Assembly: GCF_008831285.2 (NCBI RefSeq)
Contig: NW_022204507.1
Location: 868,001 to 932,000, forward strand
From: Nymphaea colorata
Taxonomy: Eukaryota > Streptophyta > Magnoliopsida > Nymphaeales > Nymphaeaceae
Length of the DNA stretch: 64,000 nucleotides
Direction of reading: 5' to 3'
Made by a program: the position numbers and the translations under genes. Below the pieces are notes generated by a model. The model searched no databases. It was not told where the DNA came from and saw only the letters and a program-made list of their open reading frames with translations. Positions 45,481 to 55,599 of the stretch are shown here, piece by piece (position 1 is the first letter of the stretch; every line of letters starts with the position of its first letter).

Positions 45481-48400
45481 TCATTCCAATTTTCAAGCAT
45501 GAATTATGGTATTAAGAAAACCATTTCTAAGAGATGATACCTCATTTCCCCTATTCTATATGTCTAATCACCATGTTGACCTGATTTACTTGAGTCTGCC
45601 CTACTGAACTGAGGTCATATTCTCCAATGTTAGATCTGACCATTTTTACTTTTTGTTCGAGCAATTCTATCTTAGATGGAGTCCAATCTTAGTTTTCCAG
45701 TCACTTTTAGAGTGTCCATGTCCAGACTATCACTATTGGCATCTGAACTGATTTTAAGAGGTCGGAAGTGCCAATTTCCAGCTAGATTGTACAAATAGAT
45801 TCACTTTTGCTCAAGGATCTCAAAGTGTTCAGTACCCATAGATGGTTTCAAAAACTCTATTTTCGATTGGGTCTTTTACATGTTTACTTAGAGCATGGTC
45901 AATTTTGAACGAGTTCCCAAGGGCAAATTGGGATTCCTTCTTAGTCAAACTTGGCATGCCCCTAAACTAAACCCAGTCTATGTTTGGTCCAGTCAGATTG
46001 CCAGGCCCGCATAGCCCAATTTGTGTATGCATGCATTACTTTTCATAAAACCTTTGGAGGTACATAAACATAGGTTAGGGTATTTCTGAGTTAGAGCTAA
46101 GCCCAATGAGGCTAACACGGGGTCTAAGCCTACCTAGGATTGAGCTCAATCAAGTTGAAACCCAGTTGAACCTCTTTGATCGGAACTGAACCTGGTTTAA
46201 CCTAGGCCTAGTTTGACTTGCATCCAGCTGAGTCCAGAGCTAGATGAAGCCCAAGTCCACCTCATGAGCACTGAGTCTGAGCTCGCAAGACACACCCTAA
46301 GCCAAGTTTGGGCATCCATACTTCATATCCTTAATTCATATCACAATATCAAAAGTCAGATCAGTATTCTTCCAAGTCATAGACCTTGATCTAGACTTCC
46401 AAGTCATAAATACAAATTCTTCTTCAAATCTCAATCCATATCTATTAAATTTAGATCACAGTCTATATTTATATACAAATCTAAAATTTTGTATCAAATT
46501 AACCTAGTGTAGACATATATCAACCATCTAATCTTTTAAGTGGAAGTCACATGTCACCCATCTAACTTCAAAGTGATAGCACTTGTTAAAATTCTAAGTT
46601 TAGAATTCTGACACTTGTCAGAATCCTAGAAACTATACCACATTGGAGACTCTCTAATTCTCTATAAATTGAGAAGCCTAGGGGACGGGTTGGGGGGACA
46701 TCGAATCTGAATTCTATCAGGCTCCTTTGATCTTCCTCCAAACTTTAATGTCGTAGGTAATGCTCATTCTCTCTTTTTTTTCTATGTTGATTCTTCTGTT
46801 TGGATTTAAACATGCTTGAATCGATTGTTTGAAACCTTTTAATCAAAACTGTTTTCTACAAACTTTTTTGTAGAATTGTTTTTTGTCAATTTTGTGATGT
46901 TTTTCCTTATATGATTAACCTTTTTCGAAACTTTTAATTCATGTTGATTCGCAGTCATACCGTGATTCTATTACAGAACTTTCAGCCTAAAAGGATGTTT
47001 CTGAACCAATTGAATCTCATCGGGAAGTTACATGCTTGATTCATTTTTCTGCAACTTTTGTGTGTTTTAGATTTCTGCTCTAACTTGGTCGGATAACTTT
47101 TTGAGTTGTGCATGTTCTCTGATTCAATAAATTGCAGTTGATTTTCTGTTATGTAGAGAATCTGCATACCAATTTTTAGGATATATCGAGTACCATGTTC
47201 ACTGTTCTAAATGTGGCCATAGAGTCATAAGTCAATTCTATTTATGTAGTTGTCCATGTAATTCATGTCTCTCTAAGTTAGCGCCATCTCTAATTTTCAC
47301 CTCGTGCATGTTTTTTCAATACGTAAAATCATGTTGATTCTCCGTTATGCAAAGAGTCTACAGAACAATCCGCAAACCAACCTAACTTGTTTCGTTATAG
47401 TTTTAGTCAAATCAAATGTGGTTGTTCAGTCTTAAAGGCTTTACTTCTTGCAAATCCAAGCTTTTTTCTACGCTTTCAGTCCTATATCTTTCAGACTGGA
47501 ACAGATTTTTTAAATGTATAATTGACCTAGTTTTTGAACTCTTCAAAGTCACCCTTAGAGTCAAGTTCTCTTGTTTCTTAGACAGAAAAATTGTTATGTT
47601 TCAACTTTCTAACCTAAGTTAAATCTGAATTTAACATCTAGTTTTGATTTCTCTCATATTCTAACTTTATTTTAGGTTTATTTAGGATCTTTCAATGTGA
47701 CCTAACCCTAGTGTAATGTGAGAGGGGCTTGCAAATCATGATTTGAAGGCACTAGGTTATGTTCTTTTGCATTCTAGAATGTTTTGTTATCTCAATTATC
47801 TTTTCATTATTTATAGTTTCTAATCTTGTAGTGCTCCATTCTATTTCAAATTTGCATTCAAAATCATAAATGAACTTAAGCTGGTTCACCACGTGTTTCG
47901 AGATGATAATCATGGCATGTGAACTTTGAGCATAGCCCAATCCCTGCATGGATTTAGTTTCAAAAACATGCATATAATAGATTTGTTATGTTTTGATATG
48001 CTTGATATGCATTCATATAGTTTGTTTTCGCTTTGCATCATACATTCAATTTTAACTCATACACTTATAATGAGGTCCACATAACAATTAGGCTGAGCTG
48101 AACAACTACATGCATGCGGCAATAGTCATTGCATGCATTTGGTCCAAACTGACTTTCACGAGGATACACATTTTCAAAAACATATTTTTGAATTGTATGC
48201 CTTCAAAATTGAACATTTTCTCAAAAACTTGTTTTCTAAAATCATAGAATTAACCAAGCTAAACCCTACTAGGCTCACTCGATGCTCAACTCAGACTTGA
48301 CACCTAACCCACTATCACAAACCTAACCCTAACCAATGTTAGCCATAGGCTCATCCAAGTTTTAATTTCAATCAAGATAGGTTGCGTGAACATAGAGTAT

Positions 48401-49265
48401 ATCCAAACCAAAGCATTATTGATCAAACCTTAGGTGATACAGAACTTGAAATTTAATTTTGAAGTTTGATTATATTTGGATATAACGTTGGAGCTTTAGA
48501 TCCAGATCATGACCAATTTGAACCCTGGCTTGAGATCTTATACTGAATCAGACCTTTATTTGGATATTACATCTAGAACTTTGGTTTTAGACCATGTAGA
48601 ATTAGATCCTAATTTAAACTCTAGTTCGCATCCCTAAAATCCTAGAACTGGATTTCAACTATGTATAGACCTAGTTTGCATACATTCACATTAGATCTAT
48701 GATATGTTACAAAGACCAATGATGATACAAATCAAGAATTGCATCTTAAGTTCCAAATGTATTTTCCTTCTGTTTATGTACTTCAATTTTTTATGGTCCA
48801 CATAATTTTATAAATTCTTTTTTTTTTTAAGTCAAGCCATGTCTCTGCATGTAGGATCTAGAAAACAATCTTAATTCATAATTTAGAACACTTAATCTAT
48901 CATTGCACTGATTACCCTTGCTAAAGAGCCAGAAACGGTCATATCTCATACCAATAGGTTAGATCCTATCTCTCATGATTTACCGCAAGAGATACAAAAG
49001 CAACCACATTTTAAAATTTTTCTCATATGAACGGTCATATACAAAAATGCAAAATTGTGCTGATAAACCATTACCCAATACCTTTTTATTAGATATTAAC
49101 AATAAAGGGGAGAGAGGTGAAATATGTCTTTCAACCTTTTTTTTTTTACTTACATCATTTAGTTTAGTTGTTCCTTTTCATTTTTGACATTATTTATGAA
49201 TATCATACACTTTATAATTTTGGTCCTGAAACTTTTGCTTCACTGTGCTTCTCTTCATTCCACCT
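45481..49265. other. Gene-free stretch with degenerate internal repeats
   Basis: The stretch 46560-46770 has CTCTATAAATTGAGAAG, a TATA-like promoter wording as in an LTR, followed by a CT-rich leader. No matching second LTR was found. A ~35-bp word (GTTGATTYTCYGTTATGYAR followed by AGARTCTRCA) recurs near 47130 and 47333. A second word (TTTGGATATWACRTC) recurs near 48474 and 48559. No protein is recognised. Confidence 0.45.
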
Positions 49266-49289
49266 CGTTTCATAGGCTAAGCACTTGCT

Positions 49290-49442
49290 TCGCCTCATCA
49301 CATTTAACAACATTGATTGTGTTGATGATGCCATCAGATAAGTAATCCAACAGTAATGAATATGAAAAAACAGAACCAACACTTGAACCAAATTCAACAA
49401 CCACCTTGTGCTTTGTAGATTCATAAGCTTCTGAAGAAAACT
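49290..49442 (-). other. Exon-like open piece on the minus strand, unidentified
   Basis: After an acceptor-like TTCTTCAG, a minus-strand frame reads AYESTKHKVVVEFGSSVGSV, then FSYSLLLDYLSDGIINTINV and KCDEAKQV before a stop. The composition is convincingly protein-like, but no family is recognised and no neighbouring exon is visible. It may be an exon relic. Confidence 0.3.
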
Positions 49443-49890
49443 AAAGCCGAAACCAATGGACAATTTAGGATAGTTAAACATGCAGATAGGAATGTTAATA
49501 ATCCCCTCAAAACAATTGGCAAAGCACTAGTTGCCAAGCAAGGTCACCTTGGATAAGGTCTAGAGGAAAGGAAACCCGAGCTTGAGATATTGTAAAGCAG
49601 TTGTGGGAATTAGATCCACAAATAAAGGGATTGCCGATCACATTGAAGGCAACATAGACAACCAAGTGTACTTTAGGGCTGGGCATCAAGCACGCCTTGG
49701 CCAATTATGATACAATATATACATATATATATATGATATTTATAATGAAATAATATATAATATCTAATAAAATATACATATAAATTATCTAATCAACTGG
49801 GCCAACCCTACTCAGCCAGCCCGAAAAGTAATGGGCAAGCTTCAGGACTCATTTTTCAGCCCAACCTGCCTGTTTTGGGCCGAGTACCTG

Positions 49891-50248
49891 TGATAATGTA
49901 TATATCTCCACCCAATCAAAAAATAGTAAATTCTACCAAATCTGTAGATGATACGCATGGAGATAGCATCCAACATAAAGATGGTGTCAATTTGAGTTGT
50001 AGCAATCACTTGCAAGAAGAAAATCAAGAAACTAATCATAATAGGGGTGTTGATATGGTGAAACAGATAAGGAAAGGAAAGTGACGCTGAATTTAAATTT
50101 GAATTACTGTAACTGATCGATCTTAAGTATTAAAGCACTTGAAGAAAGAAGCCAATCATCAAGAGCCTGATGATTGAGACTGTGAATGTAGTAAAATTTT
50201 CGAACCATATTTAATCTCTTTTCTTATTTTGTTACTTCATTTTCTTCA
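49891..50248 (+). repeat. Copia-D 5' LTR
   Basis: TGATAATGTATATATCTCC through TTTCTTCA. Matches 60663-61042 in order with many substitutions and indels. The last ~120 bp also resemble the end of the Copia-C LTR. Confidence 0.85.
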
Positions 50249-50260
50249 TGGTATTAAAGC
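50249..50260 (+). other. Copia-D primer binding site
   Basis: TGGTATTAAAGC abuts the LTR. It is a mutated form of the TGGTATTAGAGCC site in Copia-C. Confidence 0.75.
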
Positions 50261-50320
50261 TCTAAAACTCTCAACAGTGGTAGTCATTCTTTCCTGCTTG
50301 CTTCTTCCTCAGTCACACCT

Positions 50321-51530
50321 TTGGCATCATCTTCAATCTCACAGACAACTAAAAACCCTTACTCTTCTACTATGAATGTGACTAATTTTGTTAAAATTAA
50401 GCCCACACACAAAAACCATACGTTGTGGAAAAGACAAGTCCTTAGTCTCATAAAAAGCCAAGACTTGCTTGGCTTTATTGATGTCGCAATGCCTACTTCT
50501 ACCTCTAATGAAAATGGACAAGCAAGGAGTCGGTCACGTCAAAATTTCACCACATGGAAGGAGTCTGATCGTGTCTTAGGAGGTTGGCTCATTGAGTCAC
50601 TTTCTGAAGGGGTGCTAGTGCTATCCATTAGACCTCTGTCGAAGTTTGGAACAATTAGCTTTTGCATTTGCTTGTGCATCAAAGGATCACGAGATCATGT
50701 TGACAAGGAAATTGCAACTCCACCGAAAGCAGGAAAAGCCTAATGCCAAGTACATCACAAGTTTCAAGGGCATTTGTGATGTAACCACTGTCACAAAAAA
50801 TGTGTATGGGTGTTATATGGCCAGGAATTTCTCAAGTTTTAAAACATTTAATAAATCCTAAAAATTATAAAAAATAAAAAATCATAAAAAATACTAGAAA
50901 ACGCAACACTTGATATTCAATTTAGTTTGTCCGGCATGGAGGTCCTCAATAATCTCAAGTCCTTAATATTTTCATGTCCTTGAAGCAATGACACAACATC
51001 AAGATACAAATGAACTAAAGGCTTGAGGATAGAAGTCACAAACGCTTCATAGCCAGGTCCAAGCCTATTCGTGAGCCAAAAAGAATTTTTCATAGCTGTG
51101 AGTTACATCCATTGTCACAGAAAACGCGTTTTATTCGAAAACATGCATATCATACGCCAAAAAACAGTCAGCCTAAAACATGAAAAAATGCATCTTCTTT
51201 AAAAAACACCAGAAAATAAAAAAAATACATATTATACGCGTATTATATGTGTTTATGTGTTTTTTCATTTCTTGCTCAGCAGTCAAACAATCAAAATCAG
51301 AATTACTACAACAACAATAGGCACAACAATAATTATAGCCAGATCAACTGAAAGGGAAGGGGGTTCCCTCCTGCTTCTGTCTTGTGACCAGCAAGGATCA
51401 ATTAAAGGATATGCTGCTAACAAACAAAATGTACCATGCCAAATTTGCAGATTAAATAATAGCACTGTTTTTAAATGTTGTCATGGGTTTCATGATGCCT
51501 ATAAGCATCCTGATGTACCTTGAGCTTTTT
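50321..51530 (+). pseudogene. gag: Copia-D gag with internal inversion
   Basis: The first codon is TTG at 50321 where Copia-C has ATG before a similar Ala/Ser-rich start, so the start codon appears lost. MNVTNFVKIKPTHKNHTLWK and VLGGWLIESLSEGVLVL are typical capsid segments. From about 50915 to 51110 the sequence reads correctly only on the minus strand (LGPGYEAFVTSILKPLVHLY, DVVSLLQGHENIKDL), matching Copia-C gag at 30205-30315. This piece is inverted. A zinc knuckle VPCQICRLNNSTVFKC follows at about 51430 on the plus strand. Inactive. Confidence 0.85.
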
Positions 51531-51559
51531 GCTTTGATGAAGGTGACTTAACCCAGTGA

Positions 51560-52016
51560 CTAAGATTAGTTCCTAGACAGCAGTGCAAGTTCACACGTCA
51601 TGGATGATCCAATTAAACTTAAAAATTGTATTCCATATCATAGTTCTGATAAAATTATGGTCTGCAATGGGGAGCATTTAGATATTATTCATATTGAATT
51701 GGTTGATGTTAATATTGAGAATCATGCTATTCCATTAGAGAATGTCCCTGTGGTGCCCGAGATCAAGAAGAGTCTCCTTTCCATCAATCAATTCACCTCT
51801 ACTATGCCTTATCTATTTGAGTGATCATTTGTTTCTTTTACTATTAAGGACAAGGTGGGCAAGCGAGTGATAGCAGGGGGCCCTAGAGAAAGAGATTACA
51901 ATGCTATTTCATAGTATACTCCTGCTCAATATTGGGTAGAGACATTCTTCATTTCAGTCTGGTTAATAAATCTCCTACCATCACAAACTCTACACATGAA
52001 AGTCCATATGAGGTTC
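51560..52016 (+). pseudogene. Copia-D protease and integrase fragment
   Basis: LDSSASSHVMDDP at about 51573-51611 is the protease motif with the catalytic Asp kept but Ser replacing Gly. IPLENVPVVPEIKKSLLSIN follows. After 51830 the integrase catalytic core is missing; only its end (YWVETFFISVWLINLLPSQT region, about 51925) remains before Gypsy-2 interrupts in SPYEVL at 52016. Confidence 0.8.
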
Positions 52017-52484
52017 TGATGCAAGGCGGGCCTTGCAGAACAAACAAAAAAGAAAAAGTATTGAAAGCTAAATCTGTTACGCTAGAGGACAACGAAGGGA
52101 AGGATAAAACAACATAAAACAAAGATAACTTTTCTTCATTCGACTTCAACGTGTGTACAAAATAAAATCGTCGTCCATTTATATGGACGAGAGTAACAAC
52201 GGGTCGGGTCCTGAACAAGTGCCCGAATCCACACAGACCCACATAGATATCAAATGAACATACTTACAAAATGGATCACAAAATAACATATGTAAATCAA
52301 AACTACAATTCAACCCTTAGCCCGCCTCGAGTATCTACGCAGAGGCACCTCCTCTCTTGTATGCTTTGGGTCCACAAGGGAGCCCACGGTTGAAGACTCA
52401 TGAATTGCACTGATGCCCGAAGGTGGAACCTGAGGCAGGGAACTGGACCCAAGAGAGTGACGAGTCTGGTCCTGCCCTGCATCA
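52017..52484 (-). repeat. Gypsy-2 3' LTR
   Basis: 468 bp, plus-strand TGATGCAAGG through CCTGCATCA. It pairs with 58189-58634 and is longer by a segment near 52430-52465. The pol reading frame runs into it (see the open extension at 52310-52576). Confidence 0.93.
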
Positions 52485-52576
52485 TTCTTCCCTGGTTCGA
52501 GAGAAGTCGTCTCCGATGAATCATTGTCACAAGAGTAGGGAAACAGATCAGAAACATTGAAGATTGGAGAAATTTG
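52310..52576 (-). pseudogene. Gypsy-2 integrase C-terminal extension into the LTR
   Basis: The integrase frame stops at TGA (52579-52577) right after LLELPED, where relatives have Trp (TGG to TGA fits one substitution). Reading on in the same frame gives QISPIFNVSDLFPYSCDNDS, then crosses the LTR boundary at 52484 and stays open to TGA at 52312-52310, ending KHTREEVPLRRYSRRAKG. The conserved ISP-FNV-DL-PY motif shows the extension is ancestral coding sequence. Overlap of pol with the 3' LTR is known in CRM-type elements. Confidence 0.75.
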
Positions 52577-54001
52577 TCAATCCTCAGGAAGCTCAAGCAG
52601 ATAAGCATTTGTTCCTAGACGACGACTGATGCAGAAATGGTCATATTTCCTAAGACTTAACTTACTATAGGTACCAAGAGGATATCGATCAGACCGTTGG
52701 TAGACCCAAACTTGTTGACCCACTTCAAAGTTGACATTTCGACGACTCTGATGAACACGGGACTTGTAGGTTTCATAGCTCTCCTGGAGCTTCTGCTTCA
52801 CTTGACTATAGACATCACACATATACTCAATAGCATCAAGTGCCGCTTGAGTATGTTCTCCAGCACCTGGTACTGGGGATGAGTTAACAACATGGTTTGG
52901 AGACCGACCATATACCACTTGAAAATGAGTCTTCTCAATGGAACGGTTAACTGAGTTATTATATGCAAACTCAGCTTGTGGTAGCACTAAGTCCCAGGTT
53001 TTGGTATTTTCTTCAACAAGACACCTAAGCAAGTTTCCTAAAATTCTATTGACTACCTCGGCTTGGCCATCGATCTGAGGGTGGTAAGCACTACTGAACT
53101 GAAGTTTAGTATTAAGCAGAGGCCATAGTGAATGCCAGAAATGACTCAAGAACCTCGTATCTCGATCTAATGTGATTGAGCAAGGAAGTCCATGAAACCA
53201 TGCCACATCTTTGAAATAGTAAGAGGCAACCAATGACGCATCTATTGTCCTCTTGCATGGAATGAAAATGGCCATCTTCGAAAATCTGTCCACAACCACC
53301 ATGCTTGAATCTACTCTACGGACCGTCTTGGGATGTCCAACAATGAAATCCATAGAAACATGCTCCCAAGGCCTATTCGGAATAGACAGAGAAGTATACA
53401 AGCCACTATTTTGACTATGCCCCTTTGCAATTTGGCAAGTACGACAACATTGAATAAACTTAATGACATCCTTCCTCATCTTGAGCCAATAGTAGCGTTC
53501 ATCCAACAAAGAATATGTCTTGTCCTGTCCAAAATGACCTATCATTCCATTACCATGGAGTTCTGCAATAACTTGTAATCGTAATGAGTATTGAGGGATA
53601 CACAACTTATTTCCATAAAAAAGATAGCCATTGTGAATAGAAAATTTAGAATCAAGGGGTTGAGGGGCCCTAGAGCACTCAGACCAAATGTGATTGAAAT
53701 CCGGGTCAGCATGATACATGTCCTTGCAACTTTCAAATCCAACTACCTTCACAGACATGGACATCAGGTGGTTGCTCTTTCTACTGAGGGCGTCTGCAAC
53801 TCTATTGAGCTTCCTTGATTGATGGCGAATGGAGAAGGTGTACTCTTGCATGAAATTGACCCACTTGACATGATGAGCACTCATCTGCTTTTGGCTACGG
53901 AGACACTTAAGTGCCTCATGATCTGTATACAAAACAAATTCTTTGTAGATTAAATAGTGTCTCCAATAACAAAGTGCCCGTACAACAGAATAGAATTCCA
54001 A
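52577..54001 (-). CDS. pol: Gypsy-2 RNase H-integrase, longest intact frame in the window
   Basis: This is a 474-codon frame, the C-terminal part of the Gypsy polyprotein rather than a free-standing gene. Residues 21-75 are the RNase H end (FVLYTDHEALKCL; RKLNRVADALSRK). The integrase zinc finger has H149, H156, C186 and C189. The catalytic triad is D218 (SMDFIVG), D279 (ITLDRDTRF) and E315 (DGQAEVVNR), with the expected D-x35-E spacing. The C-terminal domain runs to LLELPED. Integrase would insert element DNA into the chromosome. The apparent Met start is internal: RNase H begins upstream (54319-54017) and is cut by a stop at about 54017. All active-site residues are kept. Loss of upstream frames means no polyprotein can be made. 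Confidence 0.9.
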   Translation of the reverse strand: MEFYSVVRALCYWRHYLIYKEFVLYTDHEALKCLRSQKQMSAHHVKWVNFMQEYTFSIRHQSRKLNRVADALSRKSNHLMSMSVKVVGFESCKDMYHADPDFNHIWSECSRAPQPLDSKFSIHNGYLFYGNKLCIPQYSLRLQVIAELHGNGMIGHFGQDKTYSLLDERYYWLKMRKDVIKFIQCCRTCQIAKGHSQNSGLYTSLSIPNRPWEHVSMDFIVGHPKTVRRVDSSMVVVDRFSKMAIFIPCKRTIDASLVASYYFKDVAWFHGLPCSITLDRDTRFLSHFWHSLWPLLNTKLQFSSAYHPQIDGQAEVVNRILGNLLRCLVEENTKTWDLVLPQAEFAYNNSVNRSIEKTHFQVVYGRSPNHVVNSSPVPGAGEHTQAALDAIEYMCDVYSQVKQKLQESYETYKSRVHQSRRNVNFEVGQQVWVYQRSDRYPLGTYSKLSLRKYDHFCISRRLGTNAYLLELPED

Positions 54002-54016
54002 ATCATAGGTAGAATA

Positions 54017-54319
54017 CTAACATTTTGTTCCGTTTAATTTCTTGCTAAAGAAAGAGACTAGCCTCATGTTTTGACTAAGCATGGCTCCAATTCCAACCTT
54101 GGAGACATCACATTCTACATCAAATACCTTAGTGAAGTCCAGTACGGGGGCATGCGTCATATGATCCTTGATAATGCAAAAGGCATCCTCAACCGCTTGG
54201 GTCCACTTAAAAGTTTCACCCTTAAGACACTCTGTGATAAGAGTCATAATGGTGCTGAAGTTTCTGATGAATCTCCAATAGAAAGTGGCTAAACCATGAA
54301 AACTCCTAACATTGCCCAC
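54017..54319 (-). pseudogene. Gypsy-2 RNase H N-terminal part
   Basis: [20 protein letters not shown] is the RT-RNase H connection motif, followed by [18 protein letters not shown] and [16 protein letters not shown], which hold the RNase H start. The frame ends at a stop (54019-54017), and the next frame opens 16 bp further on, so the domain is split by a nonsense mutation. Confidence 0.85.
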
Positions 54320-54329
54320 TGTTCTCGGT

Positions 54330-55200
54330 GTTGGTCAATCTATGATAGCTTAGACCTTAGAGGAATCAGCTTACACTCCTTCTGACGAAACAATGAACCC
54401 CAAGCAGACAAGGTTCAAAGTGAGGAAACTACATTTCTTGGCATTGACAAACCACTTTTCCTTACGCAAGGTCTCTAGGACTCGACGCAGATGACCAAGA
54501 TGATCAGAAATTGTGAGGCTAAAGACTAAAATATCATCGAAATACACTACAACAAACTTTCCAATGTACGGCCGAAGGACTTGCATCATGACGCGCATTG
54601 CTGGGTGCACTAGACAGTCAAAATGGCATGACTAGCCACTCAGAGTCCACCTCGTGTTTTAAACTCAGCTTTCCATTCATCTCCTTCTCGAATTCTTATC
54701 TGATGGTATTCGCTTTTCAAATCAATCTTCAAGAACACTTGAGCTCTCGCTAGCATATCAAACATATCATCCAATCTCGGATGGAGAAATGGTACTTAAC
54801 AGTGACCTTATTGATAGCTCGACTATCCATGCACATCTGTTTTGTGTCATCTTTCTTTGGGGTCAATAAAGCTACAACTGCACAGGACTAACACTCTCTC
54901 GAATGTGACCCTGCATTCATAGGTTGGGTAAACTAGCACCCGGGACAAAGTCTATAGCATGTTGAACATCCTGGTTTGGTGGCAATCCCGGAGGCAGATC
55001 ATCTAGCATAATGTCCTGAAACTCAGAAATGAGTGGCGCTACCTCTTTTGGAATGTCTAATGAGATCATAGACACAAGTTTAACAACCAAAGCATAGCAA
55101 AACTCATCTTCTTCACAATGAGCCAAGAATTCTTTACAAGATAGTCTCACAAAACTGGATGGTTGCACTCGACGGTCAACTCGTTGTTTTGTGGTTTTCT
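54330..55200 (-). pseudogene. pol: Gypsy-2 reverse transcriptase
   Basis: VVVYFDDILVF (YFDD at 54544-54533) is the catalytic motif in the frame 54610-54371. Upstream, minus-strand pieces read [20 protein letters not shown] and [20 protein letters not shown] in other frames, with stops between. The segment 55267-54917 precedes RT (IMLDDLPPGLPPNQDVQHAI). RT copies the element RNA. Multiple disruptions rule out activity. Confidence 0.87.
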
Positions 55201-55229
55201 TTGTGGGTAGCAAGACAACTTTTTGGCCT

Positions 55230-55565
55230 TTAAATCCAAGGTCGACCAAGAAGAATGTGACATGCATTCATAGGAAAGACATTGCACCAAACTTCGTCTA
55301 GGTAGTGTGGCCCCAGAGAAAGTTTTACTAGGCACTGATGGGTGACATGAACTTTTTCTCCTTTTTTAAACCATGTCATCTTATATGGCTGAGTGCACTT
55401 CTTAGGTTTCAGACCCAGAGTAGAAACTGCATCCTTTGAAACTAAGTTCTCACACGCACTACTATCAATAATCACATCACAAATATATCCCTCACACTTG
55501 CATCGAGTCTTGAAAATGTTACTACGCAACCATGAAGAATCTGACTTTCCCTTTAGTGCAGTCAT
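55230..55565 (-). pseudogene. Gypsy-2 aspartic protease
   Basis: CEGYICDVIIDSSACENLVS holds the retropepsin motif, with Asp-Ser-Ser where Asp-Ser/Thr-Gly is usual. YKMTWFKKGEKVHVTHQCLV and CNVFPMNACHILLGRPW complete the fold. The frame ends inside the LLGRPW motif region, before the RT linker. Loss of the active-site Gly would be expected to inactivate it. Confidence 0.83.
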
Positions 55566-55599
55566 GACGTGTCATATTGATAAAAGGTTGCTTATATCA

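Noticed and set aside
46560-46780. Complete LTR of a further retrotransposon
   Set aside because: TATA-like wording and CT-rich leader are present, but no partner LTR, primer site or target duplication was found.
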